Notes under the pieces: generated by a model
Database searches by the model: none
Seen by the model: only the letters and a program-made list of their open reading frames with translations
What the model was told of the DNA's origin: nothing
Translations under genes and position numbers: made by a program
Shown here: in pieces, positions 10,510 to 21,600 of the stretch
How positions within the stretch are numbered: the first letter of the stretch is position 1
Layout of the letters: every line of letters starts with the position of its first letter
Assembly: GCA_024867545.1 (NCBI GenBank)
Contig: JANFNE010000071.1
Span: forward strand, 62,001 to 126,000
Direction of reading: 5' to 3'
Source: Phytopythium helicoides
Taxonomy: Eukaryota; Oomycota; Peronosporomycetes; Pythiales; Pythiaceae
DNA: 64,000 nucleotides

Positions 10510-11328
10510 CTAGGCGCTCTCGGGCACGTTGTAGGCCGCGTGCGCCTTGCAGTAGTAGCCGTGCTTCTGGTACGAGCGCTTGCTGCAGCCCTCGAGCTTG
10601 CAGCGGTTGCCGCCACCGTGGGCCCAGCAGAGCCCGCCCTGGGCGGCGACCTTGGCGCAGCCGTCGGCGCTGCAGATGCGTCCGCCGCCGTGCGACCAGC
10701 AGTAACCGTAGCGCTTGGCCTTGCTGGAGCAGCCAGCGGCGAGGCAGACGGTGGATCCTCCGTGCTGGAAGCACCGGTTGCGGAGCTTGGCGCCGTTGGT
10801 GCATCCCTCGACGACGCAGCGGGAGCCGCCGCCGTGGCGGACGCAGCTGCGGCGCGAGACGGCGAGGCTGGTGCATCCCTTGACCTTGCAGAGGCGCGTC
10901 TTCTTCTTTTGCCCGGCCGTGCCCATGGCGAAGTCGTCGTGGTCCTCGTCGGCGGAGACCTCTCCCTCGGAGCTCGTGGCCATGCAGACGCTGTCGTTGA
11001 GCGACGGCGTGGGCGAGCGGACGCCTGCGTAGGCGAGGAAGCCGGTGGGGGCGGCCAGTCCGCGCGCGAAGAGCGAGGGCAGCGGCGCGGGCGGCCACAG
11101 GCGCTTGGGCTCGTGGCAGGCCGAGAACTCGCAGGCGGCGAAGCTCATGGGCAGCTCTCGCTTGCGGCGCAGGGCCGATGGCACGACGTCGATGGTGGGC
11201 GGCGCGGCGTAGCGCGCGGACGGCAGCGAGTGGAAGAGCGACGGCAGCGGCGGGGCCGCGGCCGCATTGTCCACTGTGGGGACGGCCGGGTTGAGGATGA
11301 AGTCGAGGTGGTGGGCCATGTCGGGCAT
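10510..11328 (-). CDS. WRKY19-like zinc-knuckle repeat protein 2, single exon
   Basis: A 272-residue protein from the ATG at 11328 (MPDMAHHLDFILNP) to TAG at 10512. The frame stays open upstream to about 11799, but the paralogue aligns from the FILNP motif, so the nearer ATG is preferred. Five C-x4-C-x(9-12)-C-x2-H knuckles occupy about residues 155-265 (CKVKGCTSLAV, CVVEGCTNGAKL, CLAAGCSSKAKRYGYCWSH, CSADGCAKVAAQ, CKLEGCSKRSYQKHGYYC). The N-terminus is P/A/S-rich with an acidic stretch. Unlike gene 1 there is no intron between the first and second knuckles: SCVRHGGGSRC is contiguous. It lacks WRKYGQK. Probably a nuclear DNA- or protein-binding regulator. The long open frame on the plus strand across this gene is a GC-driven shadow. 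Confidence 0.85.
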   Translation of the reverse strand: MPDMAHHLDFILNPAVPTVDNAAAAPPLPSLFHSLPSARYAAPPTIDVVPSALRRKRELPMSFAACEFSACHEPKRLWPPAPLPSLFARGLAAPTGFLAYAGVRSPTPSLNDSVCMATSSEGEVSADEDHDDFAMGTAGQKKKTRLCKVKGCTSLAVSRRSCVRHGGGSRCVVEGCTNGAKLRNRCFQHGGSTVCLAAGCSSKAKRYGYCWSHGGGRICSADGCAKVAAQGGLCWAHGGGNRCKLEGCSKRSYQKHGYYCKAHAAYNVPESA

Positions 11329-14300
11329 TGGCCGCGGATTCGGTTGTGGCTGCGGACCTGTGGACCTGCGGACGTGCTGCGGACGCAGTGGACGCAGCTC
11401 GGGGGCGAATCGCAGAGTGCCCAAGCAGATTTGGGGCCAGTGGCCGCGCGGCCCCGCGGACGGCCGGGGCCCAATGAGATTCGCAGCCGGCGCGCACTCG
11501 GCGCGGGCGCGCGTGACGTGTGGGCGAGCAGCGCGTGGATGGGGCCGCCGGCCAGAGAGCGGACGCCCGCGCGGTCTGGTGGTGGACGCATGGACGTGGC
11601 CGCCGGCCGCCGGCGGAACGCGCTGGACGGTCACATTTTTCCGGCCGGCCACATAGTGGGCCCAAGAGAGCTGCCGTGGCCGCGTCCGCGAGCGCTGACT
11701 GGTCCAAATGAGACGCGGCAGGGACCAATGGGCGCGCGACGTTGGCCGCCGCTGGATCGACGCCAGCCAATCGCAGCGCGGCGTCAGTGTTCGGACCAAA
11801 GTTCAACGTGTACCGTAGATGTTGTATGTGCAAGCATGGTGCGAGAGATTCAGGCGTTTGCGAGCGTACAGCGGGCCACATACGGAGACCAAGTGAACCC
11901 GCTCGGACGCCACAGCACCAGAAAAAATACCGTACGAAACCTGCCAGGCACCGACGCCGGATCGACGGCAGTGCATGGGAATTGAACGCGAAAAACGCAA
12001 TTGGTCTGCCGATGACGCCAAAGGAGCGCTGGGAGACAGACATACAGCACGCAGACGAGCGCGCCATGGCGCCATTTGCGCAATTCGAGGCGCAGCGCGG
12101 TCGCCCAGTCGAGTCGAGAGCGAGCAGATCATCACCACACTCCGCATCACAACGCCACACGGCAGCCAGGGCCTTCGTGCATCCCGATTAGATGCGCGGG
12201 CGCGCACGCTCCATAGAGAAGGGCAATATTTTGCTTCAGCCGGGGTCCGACTCCCGCCGCGCAGATTCAAGTTGGTCAAGAAAAGATTCACGCTGGGTAT
12301 GCCGCATACTAGCGCCTTGATGGATGATATGCGACGCGGCAAGCCCCCGAGCCTCCAGCTGGGCCGCGGCCACTCCGTCTACGCTGCGAGAGACCGGGGC
12401 GGCGCTCCGGCTTGGGCAGCGACTGGCGGCCAGCGGCGTTCTGGTGCTCGGCCGAGAGTAGATTCAGCTTCCGGTGGCTCTTTTCGCCGCGCTGACGTCG
12501 GCGAGTGCGTCTAAACCCGCGATTGCAGCGCATGACGCTCGCCATACAATCGTCCAGAGCAAAGCAGACAAACACGCGCTGCGCGTTTCTGCATTTTGCC
12601 ATGCCGCGCCTTTATGCCTTGCTTGGTGATCAGGAACCCGCTCTCTTTGCTGCATTGTTGACAGGCATGCGCGATTGGACATACGCGCGCGTGCGCGGTG
12701 TACCGTACATTTTGTTTCCATACAAAGCGCGACTTGGACTCGTCAATTCGACCCGCAAATCGCCTCGAGGGAAACCGCCGCGTCAGGGAAACATCTACGG
12801 TATAAACAGACGAGTGGGGGGGAGGCTCGCATGGGACAGACCCAGGCACGGCTGCTTGCTGCTTGCTGCTCCTCTCAGCTCTTTGTGACCACGGCACGTG
12901 CATTCACATGGGACAGACCACGCAGTGGCATCTGCTGCCGGACCGGATCCCTGCTTCAGGAAGCGATGCCTACTGTACGCACATAGTTAGCGCTAGTCTT
13001 CGCATGCACCGGCACGGTCGCCAGCCACGCGCCGCGGCGCATCAGCGGCACGAGCTGAAGCGCGACGAGGCTGGCGTCGTCTACAGGTGTTAATCCCACG
13101 AGCACAGGTCAGTGGCTGGGAGCCCGCGAGGGCTGTTGGCACCCACGCGACGAGGCTGTCGTGACGACTTGATACTTGCCGTACACAGCGTGCGCGGCAT
13201 AGAAACTCGCGCTGCCGCCGTTGACTGGCCGTCGCGATGCAGCTACGAGAGGGAACGAGCGCTGCATGCACGCGCGATGTCGTCGTGAGGGCGTGGTTGC
13301 CGCGACGACGGGCAGTGAGTCACCAAACGAATGGTCTTGAGAGCACTTGGGAGGAGAGGTCTCTCTGCATATGGCGTTGCGCCACGCCAGCGGCTGCTAG
13401 AAAAAATGAGCTTCCGTCCTCGTCAATTCATGGAGGGCCGTTCCTGAAGATCTCGACTGTCACATGTGGTACCGTGTACCATTCAAGTGCAGATCACGAG
13501 AGCGATCACCTGGGTGTCCTCCGCGTGGCGAGAGCCCCTTGAGTGGTGGGAAGGACCTGCCTGCGTGTGGACCGTAACATGTCCCTCGCAGTCAGCGAAG
13601 CGAGAGAGTCTCTCGCTCTCCTGTTGCTCGACAGGGCATGGTGAGCGGAAACGAGTTTGAAAACAGACTTGCTGCACCTTCCTTGCTTGACTTCTCGTGC
13701 AAGGCCGCCTGCCAATGCATGGATACGCATTGAATGTCTTAGCAACCACAGCGCTGCGGCGGCACGACGGGGTCAGCTAAGCCACGAGCACATTCAGTCG
13801 TGGTGCTCCCAGGAACCCTATATGGGCTTAGAGTAAAGACTGGTGAACTAGCGACCTGACTATGGCGTCTACAATCAAGCAGCTATAGAATGGGGTGGTT
13901 GATTGCTTAGCGGCACAGTGCCTCCCATCGGAGCGGCTACAACGGCAAGCACCTCATCAGTGCTGACACAGATAATTCAACGAGATATACCATCGAGAGC
14001 GCGCATTTGGAGATTCGTGGAAGCTGAAACGGTGAGAGTACCATCAAGGGAACCTAGGTGTGAGCGTCGCGTGACCCCAACAAATCAATGTTCAGCAGCA
14101 ACTGGAAGCGCAGTAAATGATCTGTAAGGTTGCCGATGCCCGGTTCATTGTCTCCATCGGATGCTTTCTGTTAGCTCTATGACCTTGATACACACGTATG
14201 CATTGGGCACTGTGTACGACTCGAGGCTAGCTCGCAATCAATAGAAGATCCACGACTCAATTGATGCCGCTTCTAGATGCATTTGCTTTGATGAAACAAC

Positions 14301-15756
14301 ACGAAACTAACGCAATGAGAAAAGTGAGCTGAAACAACCTTGGTCGAAGACGTTAATTTCAACGAATGTCTTCTCACTTGCAATGCTGATGCTTCACCGT
14401 TGGCTGTATGACACGGATAATAGAATCCCAGTTCGGAGTATGCGTCGATTGAGAACAATTTTCATTTCAATCTGGCCGCCGCTAGCTTCTAGGCAAGAGC
14501 TCCGTATTCTCCAAATGAAAACTAGTTTCGTCAGGTCCAATCTTTCTGATCTAGTGTTCTGCGCAGTACCGATCAACTCGAAATGCAAGGTAACCTTACC
14601 ATTCCTTTATTCGTGCAACAGCTTCACCGAATATTCGTAGTCGCTGTCCTTCTCAAGTATTGGAACGGTGAGGTCAAGAATCACATGGACCCCATTCCAT
14701 CGTAGCGGTGTCACCACCACGGTTCTATGGAGTATGGGGGCGGTACCATCGGCAACCTAGCGGAGCGAGGCCCAGAGAAGTGAACCATGCACGGGAGGCG
14801 AAGCCCATGCGATCTAGACCGAATACACTACAAGATCCCCCTCCTACCGCTCAAGTCACCCCCCTCGCATCCTCTCATACCAATGGACCAGCAAACGACA
14901 GCTTCCAGTCCGGTCTAGGGGACTCTCGGTCATCGGACCGATTGTTCCAACATCATCGCAGTCGGTGCTGTTCGTTTTCGTTGTGTACTCGAGTCCCACT
15001 GATATTTTCAGAGTGAAGGCACCATTGAACTCAAGGCTACAAGAAGTACAAGCGAAGAGAGTTCAACACTAAGGTCAATTGGCATTGGCACAGTCAGTGT
15101 TGTTCATGAGTCCCTGCCTTCAACACGCGCCTCCATTGAGCGAGACTGCTAGGTAACCGATATGCGCCATCAACCCTTGGAGCCTGCAGTTTCTCGTTTC
15201 GTGCGTAGATTGCGCGTTCTGCCTTCTCACCTTCATCCAGATGGGCCAGCCGGCCACATTCGTCGCAGAAGTGTGAATCCACCAGAGTAACTTGTGAAGC
15301 TCGGTCCGTATGGCTCCAATGCTCGGGGCCTTGAGATTAGTACAAGCGCGCAGGAAACTGCTGCGAATTGGCGTGCTGTCTAATTGTAAATGCATTGAGG
15401 CTTATCCTGGACTGGTCCAGTCACCAACGTCACGTGGTTTGATAAAGAAGATGCTTTGTGAGCGACAATCTGTCGTTTACGCTGTGCGATGTCAACATCC
15501 TCGCCCACAACCATGCTGTAGTCTTCAATCCAGTCAAATCGTGAACTCCCCCGACGAGCTCCCAATCCAGTTGGATAAAGAACTTCGTGCCGCAAACAAA
15601 CTTCCCGATGCATTGAAGCTCGTCGTCGGCTCGTCGCTCGTTATGCCCGTGACCAACAGGATTGAGAATCCACGATCCTCGTTGTGAGTCCCTCACAGCG
15701 ATTCACTTCCCGATTTGTGATCAAGCGCTCCCTCAAACACTCAAGACACACCCACA
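11329..15756. other. 4.4-kb region without a recognisable gene
   Basis: The first part (to about 13.7 kb) is GC-rich and carries copies of the TACCGTA motif at 11809, 11929, 12699 and 12793. After about 13.8 kb it becomes AT-richer. Short open frames on both strands do not resemble known proteins. On the minus strand around 15.1-15.7 kb several short frames in sequence could be a decayed gene, but nothing can be named. Confidence 0.45.
11809..11820. promoter_or_regulatory. ATCTACGGTACA motif, copy 4 (reverse orientation)
   Basis: Reads TGTACCGTAGAT, about 480 bases upstream of WRKY19-like gene 2. A one-mismatch version, ATCTACGGTATA, is at 12793-12804. Confidence 0.4.
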
Positions 15757-16494
15757 ATGAAGACGGCTTTCGCTGCGATGCTGGCTGCCGCCACCGCGGT
15801 GGCTGCCACCTCCGCTGCCGACTTCTGCGGACAATGGGACCTCCAGGTCGCCGGAGACTACATCGTCTACAACAACCTGTGGGGAATGGAGAAGGCGACC
15901 TCTGGCGGACAGTGCACGGGCGTCGACAGCGTCGACGACTCCGGATCGACCATCGCGTGGCACACGACGTACAGTTGGCAGGGCGAGACGTGGCAAGTCA
16001 AGTCGTACGCCAACGTGGCGCTGCAGTTCACACCGCTGCCGCTCGCCAACATCTCATCCATCCCCACAACCGTCCAGTACGAGTACCTCTATGAACAGGA
16101 GCCGATCGGCAACGTCGCCTACGACTTCTTCACGAGCTCGACCGCCAACGGCACGAACGAGTTCGAGATCATGGTGTGGCTCGCGACGTTGAGCGGCGCG
16201 TGGCCACTCACGACGACGGGTTCCACGCCGATCGCGAACGAGACCGTGGGTGGCGTCCCGTTCGGACTTTTCAAGGGTTTCAACGGCAACGTGACGGTGT
16301 ACTCGTTCGTGGCGCACGAGAAGACGACGTCGTTCGAGGCCGACTACATGACGTTCGTGGAGTACCTGATCGCGAACCAGGGGTTCCCGACGAACCAGTA
16401 CCTGACGAGCGCGGGCTTTGGCACGGAGCCCTTCATCGGTGAGAACGCGACGCTGTCCGTGTCCAAGTACTCGGTCCAGATCGAGCAGAAGTAA
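15757..16494 (+). CDS. Secreted GH12 xyloglucan-type endoglucanase (GH12-A)
   Basis: A complete 245-residue single-exon protein. Residues 1-20 are a signal peptide, followed by [21 protein letters not shown], the GH12 N-terminal strand (mature end starts near ADFCGQWD). The nucleophile Glu is in NEFEIMVW (E137) and the acid/base Glu in FGTEPF (E224), matching E136 and E222 of Phytophthora XEG1. Known family members hydrolyse xyloglucan or beta-1,4-glucan in the plant apoplast and are recognised by plant immunity. Sequence just upstream (15703-15716, TCACTTCCCGATTT) is close to an oomycete Inr/FPR. The inverted partner at 23.2 kb is nearly identical in the mature part. No frameshift. Substrate specificity is inferred only. 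Confidence 0.93.
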   Translation: MKTAFAAMLAAATAVAATSAADFCGQWDLQVAGDYIVYNNLWGMEKATSGGQCTGVDSVDDSGSTIAWHTTYSWQGETWQVKSYANVALQFTPLPLANISSIPTTVQYEYLYEQEPIGNVAYDFFTSSTANGTNEFEIMVWLATLSGAWPLTTTGSTPIANETVGGVPFGLFKGFNGNVTVYSFVAHEKTTSFEADYMTFVEYLIANQGFPTNQYLTSAGFGTEPFIGENATLSVSKYSVQIEQK

Positions 16495-17286
16495 GTAGAG
16501 CGTGAGTGGCGGTTCCTTAGAATTTTGGCGCAGACAATGAAATGCTTCACCGTGCCGGCTATCAGTTCTGTGTCTGGCAAGTTTCCAAAATGCCAAATTT
16601 CTTTGGCGTCTCGGTAAAATTGGCGAGTAAGAGACTCGGAGAAGGAGGGAGGGAGTACAGTAGCACGGCAAGATTATGCAAGAGTCCTGTGCACATTGTT
16701 TCTGCAATCACCAAGCCTCAGACCCAACGCTTTCATTGGAATTGATGAAGAAATTTCTTCCGTGCGCAAAAAAGACCGTGGTCTTTTGTTGACATCGCCT
16801 CGACGACCCTGACCTACAATACGAGGTGTCGTAGTTGGCCAAGTGTGGAGGCACCAGCCGCAATTGTAGCCAAAGGAGAGAAAGTGCTTTGAGCACGATC
16901 TCCAACCTGCCCACTAGGTCGCTGCAATCGCAACTTAAGGGGAAAACGCCGCTGCAAGCAAATCTTCTGCACACATGAACCGTAAACGCATGAAACCGTA
17001 ATCGTCGCAGCAACATTGAACAGCAGCAGTGATATGATACCATTGCAAGAGCAATGGACCTTCAATGTGATGGACCTTCAACGGTGGATAACATCATTCT
17101 TGCTGATGCTTACACCAAAATAGCACGCATTCTCAATTAATCGTGTTTACACCCGTGATTGGTGCTGAGGTCACTGCTGCGCTCAGAGGAACGACACCTG
17201 CCGCCGCAAAGGCCCCGCTTTTTCAGGCAAGCAGTGTGGTCATTCTGCAACTTCCAGCCCACTCCACCAGCGAAGCAACTCCAAGT
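16495..17286. other. Intergenic gap between GH12-A and the NmrA-like gene
   Basis: Nearly 800 bases, AT-richer than the neighbours. No gene seen. The homology with the other GH12 copy stops within a few bases after the stop codon. Confidence 0.45.
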
Positions 17287-18245
17287 ATGGCATCCCGCTC
17301 CAGCATTCTCCTCGTCGGAGCCACTGGCAACACCGGCAAGGCTGCCGTGCGTTGGCTCTCCCGCGCTCATGCTGCCAACCCGGACGCTCCAAGACTTCTT
17401 GCGTTGACTCGCGACACGACGTCGGCGGTCTCCACCGAACTCGGGCAACTCCCGCACGTCGAGATGACCCAGAAGCTTTGGAGTGAGATTGATGTCGAAT
17501 GGCTCCAGCAGCACCGCGTCACTCGCGTGTACCTGGTGCACCACAACCCGCCAACCCAGTTTGAAGACGAGAGCCGTTTCCTGCTTGCGTGCAGGGACGC
17601 TCAAGTCCAGTATCTTGTCAAGCTCTCCACGAGTCCTGCTTTCTGAGCCCTGGCACGCGGATGGACTTTGCTCGCTCGCACTGGGCGATTGAGCAATTGC
17701 TCCTTGCTCCTGAGTTCAACTCACTTCCCTGGACGGTGTTGCGCGCAACTCCCTTCATCAACATGCTGCTTGGCTCCTTCTTGGGCAGAGTCAAGGCAGC
17801 TTCTGCCGCACCGGGCTCGCAAGACCTCCCGCCTTTCGATATGAGTCTCGCTGAGCACACAAGCATTGCGCCTATCAACCCTGAGGAGATCGGGGAGGCT
17901 GTCGGGGCCTTGCTCGCACTTTCCGATCCATCGGCGCACTTTCATCGGGCGTACAATTTGAGTGGACCAGCTGACGTCACGCCCCATGAGGTTGTCGGTA
18001 TTGTCGAAAAGAAGCTTGGGGTGAAGCTGACCGTCGAGTACGAGAGCGACAAGATGTTGAGGCAGTTCGCGAGCGTCCTGCCTCCGTCCGTGGTGTCGAT
18101 GGCCAAAGTCTCGACCTCGGAGTTTATCAACCGTGGGCGTATGAGCATCCAGCACGAGCCGACCAACGCCACAAGCCCAGAGATTCTCGCGCTCGGCATT
18201 TCGCGCATGACGGTGAACGAGTTCATCGACCGTTTTTTCCAGTGA
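17287..18245 (+). CDS. NmrA-like NAD(P)-binding protein, one frameshift
   Basis: The N-terminus (MASRSSILLVGATGNTGKAA) is a Rossmann nucleotide-binding loop GxxGxxG. Later parts (SHWAIEQLLL, TVLRATPFINMLLG, YNLSGPADVTPHEVVGIVEKKLG) match the NmrA/atypical short-chain dehydrogenase group. The reading frame breaks at about 17638-17641, where one base is missing in STSPAF; the downstream frame continues at once with LSPGTRMDFARS, as expected for the family. With the base restored the protein would be about 319 residues, normal length. Such proteins act as NAD(P)-sensing regulators or oxidoreductases in the cytosol. Either a one-base assembly error or a fresh mutation; homology on both sides of the break is well preserved. 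Confidence 0.82.
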
Positions 18246-18846
18246 GTGCTGTCACTTTGTGATGGCCTGGGCTTTGGCTTCGCTCTCCAGCGTTCATGGC
18301 TCCTCTTGGTTTCAAACATGTCCTTGCGGATGCACAGCCTTTGTCATGACAAGAAAGTTACGTCAAAGAATACATGAACTTCATCCTTTCAAACCTCCTT
18401 GGTTGAGGCTCGTATGTGTATATATTGCTATCAGCGTTATTCAAAGTCATGTGGAGCATCAAAAGTTCCTTCAATCGTCTTCGCGAGCTCACACTAATTC
18501 CATGTCAGCGCACGCTGCTCAACACCACTCACATCTTGTCGAGGCCCAGGCCCTGGATGCTTCCACGGGGCTATCCGTATCGTTCGCATGACTCTCTGGG
18601 CTCTCTACTTCGCCACATTGAGAGTCGCAACTCGCAGTAGTTTACACATTGGATCCTCCCTAGGTGGAGCAGTTAACGACCAGCCTAGTTGCCATGACGC
18701 TGGCGAGTAGAGTCATTTGCCGATGTTTTGAGAAGCGCCATGAGCACTCGATTCGCGAATGGAGCGCGAATAGATCGATCGCATCACAAGTCTCACACGT
18801 TGCGAATACCAATGCCGCATATACCGCATACACATAAATTCGCGCA
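18246..18846. other. Intergenic gap upstream of the JMJD7-like gene
   Basis: About 600 bases, no gene recognised. It is moderately AT-rich with TATA-like stretches (TATATTGC near 18420) of unknown meaning. Confidence 0.45.
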
Positions 18847-20091
18847 ATGGCAGCCAATGCTTCTGATGGCCATCAAGCCGCGGCCGAGGCGGCCGTGCGG
18901 CGGCTGCGGCGCGACGTCTCGGACTTCTGGGCCCCCGTGGGCCGCGTGGCGCGCGTGGACGCTCGCTCGCTGTCCCCGCTGCGCTTTTTGCGCGAGTTCG
19001 CGAGCCGCAACGTGCCCGTGGTGCTGCTGAACGCCATGGAGAGTCCGCAGTGGCGCCTTGCGCGCCGAAACTGGGCGGACGACGCGTACCTGGTGGATCG
19101 GGCGGGCGAGGCGGCGGTCACGGTGGACGTGACGCCCTTCGGACTCGGAGACGCCGTGCTGGAGCTGGACGAGGTCGACGCGCTGTTCGTCATGCCGGAG
19201 GAGCGGGAGATGACGCTGCGCGAGTTCCTGGACTCCCTCGCCGACCGCGAGGGATTCGACGGCGTGCCCTACCTCTCGCATCAGGTTGAGCTGCTTGGGT
19301 AGAGCTTGGGGTAAGCGTGGAGCTCACACGGATGACTTATGGTGCAGAATGACAGCCTGAGAGACGAGTTCCCCAAGCTCTACGAGGACGTGCCGCCGTG
19401 CCTCGAGCTGGCCAAGGAGGCGTTCGGCAACGAACCCGACGCCGTCAACATCTGGATTGGCGATGAGCGTGCAGTCTCGAGCATGCACAAGGATCACTAC
19501 GAGGTGACTGCTGCTACCAACCGTTTGCTGACTTGATACAGCTCGCCACTAACCAATTTCCCGACCCAGAACATGTACTGTGTCGTCAAGGGCGAGAAGC
19601 ATTTCACGCTGCTACCACCGGCCGACGTCACCTGTCTGTACGAGCGCGAGTTCAAGTCGGCACGTTACCGCCACGAGCAATCTCCAGCCGACGAAAGTCT
19701 CCCACTCGACGCTGAGAGCTCTCGCAAGTTTCATGACAAGTTCGCTCCGCGCCACTCGTCCTGGCGTATCCACTCGTCGCCCGAGACGGGAGACACGCCC
19801 TGGATTCCCGTCGACCCGCTCAACATTGACGCCGAGAGATACCCGCTGGCGGCATTGCTCGAACCCATCGAGTGTGTTGTGCGTGCTGGCGAGGTGCTGT
19901 ACTTGCCTTCGATGTGGTATCACCGCGCGACGCAGCTGTGCGCAACCATCTCGGTCAACTACTGGCACGACATGGAGTTCGACTGTCGGTACGTGTACTA
20001 CAACCTTGCACGCGAGTTGGCCACGTTGGCCATCGGTGCGCCATCGCGCAAGGACGAGGAGGAAGAGGACGAGCAGGAAGATACATCATGA
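18847..20091 (+). CDS. JMJD7-like JmjC 2-oxoglutarate oxygenase, three exons
   Basis: Exons 18847-19284, 19348-19503 and 19570-20091, with phase-0 introns of 63 and 66 bases (donors GTTGAG and GTGACT; acceptors GTGCAG and ACCCAG). The predicted protein is 371 residues. The N-terminal part has FASRNVPVVLLNAMESPQW; exon 2 gives NDSLRDEFPKLYEDVPP and the Fe(II)-binding H-x-D in MHKDHYE; exon 3 continues NMYCVVKGEKHFTLLPP and holds the distal iron ligand in MWYHRATQ. These and the order match JMJD7, a lysyl hydroxylase that in animals modifies the DRG GTPases. The C-terminus ends in an acidic DEEEEDEQED tail. Expected to use Fe(II) and 2-oxoglutarate in cytosol or nucleus. Start is the first ATG in frame; the splice joins restore a continuous family alignment. 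Confidence 0.92.
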
Positions 20092-20274
20092 AGAACTTTG
20101 TTGTTGATTGTCTCTCGATTCATCTCCGACCGGATCTACATCAGTGTCAGGTTCCCACGTAGGAGGCTCATATTTACCTTATTGTCTCGTGTGTTGCGCC
20201 AGCTCGAGGGTGGTGTCGTGGCTGGGCCCTGCTATCAAAATCTATTCATTGGGGGAGCTTGGTCGACGACGCGA

Positions 20275-21600
20275 TTATGCTGCCGAGCTACCGCTGCTTC
20301 CGCTGACCGACGTGGAGCCCAAGATGGACACGACGATGCTAGGGGCCGAAGGGAGTGTGGCCATGGCCACATCCCACGACTTGAGCTTCTTGGCCTCCAT
20401 GACGCAGCTGATGCAAAAGTTGAGCGCCTTCTGTGTCACGCCCTTGCCGAGATCCACCGACACCTTCTTGTTGACCGAACACTTGGAGCAGAAGACCTGT
20501 CGGCACACCTGGCACGCCGAGCCGCCCGAATGCAGCAAGCTGAGCTTCGAGAACGACTTCTCGCAGGACGCGCAGTGCGGAGGATGGCGGCAGCTGCCTG
20601 TGCTCGGTCTGGTTGCGCGCACGGGCCTCACTGGCACGCGCCATGAGCCACGTGAGCTTCTTGACGTACGCGCACTCAATAACATTGCAGTGGGCGAGGA
20701 GCACGTCGGCGAAGACGGAGAGATTTAAGCCCTCGAGCATCTCTCCCTTGGCGTCGGCGAACTGCACGGCAGAAGACCTCGACCGTGGTCTTGGAGTGCT
20801 GACGCGCGATGAAGCACGTCGAGTTCTGTCCGCGGATGACGCCGAGCTCCTTGAGCTCGGGAACTTGGTCAATCGGGTACGTGTGGAGCAGCAGGTATCC
20901 GACGCGCTCTCCGTTCGAGTCGAGCGCGATGCCCGAGGACTCGATGTAGACAAAGTCTCGCTGGCGCGTGAACGGCCCGAAGGAGCGCGTGGTCCACTTG
21001 ATGCCCAGGAAGCGGAACGGGTCCTCTCGCTTGGCGTGTGGATGCGCGCGAGGATCTTCATGTCGTCGTACTCGTCACCAATGTACGAGTTGCGCAGGCG
21101 CCAGCGAGCCATGTTGTCCGAGAGCACGCCGAAGGACGCGTCCTCGACGGTGCCGTCCAGGATGCCCTGTGACAATGACGACGGGGATATGCGAGGGGCG
21201 CTCCGGCGTCCAGCAGCGAGTCGTCGGTCAGGTAGTCGATGGTGCCCCCTGTTCCAGAGCTAGACGAGGACGAGTGGCCGCTCTTGTGCGAGTCGTTCAA
21301 GCCACCCGCGCCAGTGAGGTCCCTACCTCCGACCTCAGCGAGATTCATGAGGTGCGGGCGCTCTGGCAGTGACTTGTTGACCTTGCGGGAGCGGTAGACG
21401 TGCATGCGGTCCTTAGAGCGCAGGAACTTCCACCTGTCGGGGTCGAGGCGTCTTCCATTCGTGATAAAGTCCTCGCTGACGTGCAGCGTCTCAGCCACGA
21501 GCTCGTCACTATACTGCACGATCTTGGCCTCCATGGCCGGCGTGAACTCGACCTGGTCCGGCAGCGCACCTTCGGGGAGGCGAAACTTCATGTTGTTCAT
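20275..21600 (-). CDS. START/FYVE-like protein 1, several frameshifts
   Basis: Begins with MNNMKFRLPEGALPDQVEF at 21600 (the MKF at 21591 aligns with the start of two paralogues), then a helical region (ALVAETLHVSEDFI...RWKFLRSK). The START-like section follows in pieces: DGTVEDASFG, FRFLGIKW, RQRDFVYIESSGIALDSNGERV, IECAYVKKLTWLM, and a zinc-binding end CASCEKSF...CQVCRQVFCSKCSVNKKVSV...FCISCVMEAKKL. These lie in different frames, so at least five single-base indels are needed, at roughly 21210, 21170, 21025, 20770 and 20600. All known blocks remain in order. Unlike most paralogues, the intron between the two zinc-ligand pairs is absent (CRQVFCSKC is contiguous). Probably a lipid-binding cytosolic protein; substrate unknown. 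Either assembly errors or a pseudogene. Confidence 0.75.

Noticed and set aside
10501..11985. 494-residue plus-strand open frame
   Set aside because: Overlaps WRKY19-like gene 2 on the opposite strand; alanine- and valine-rich shadow.
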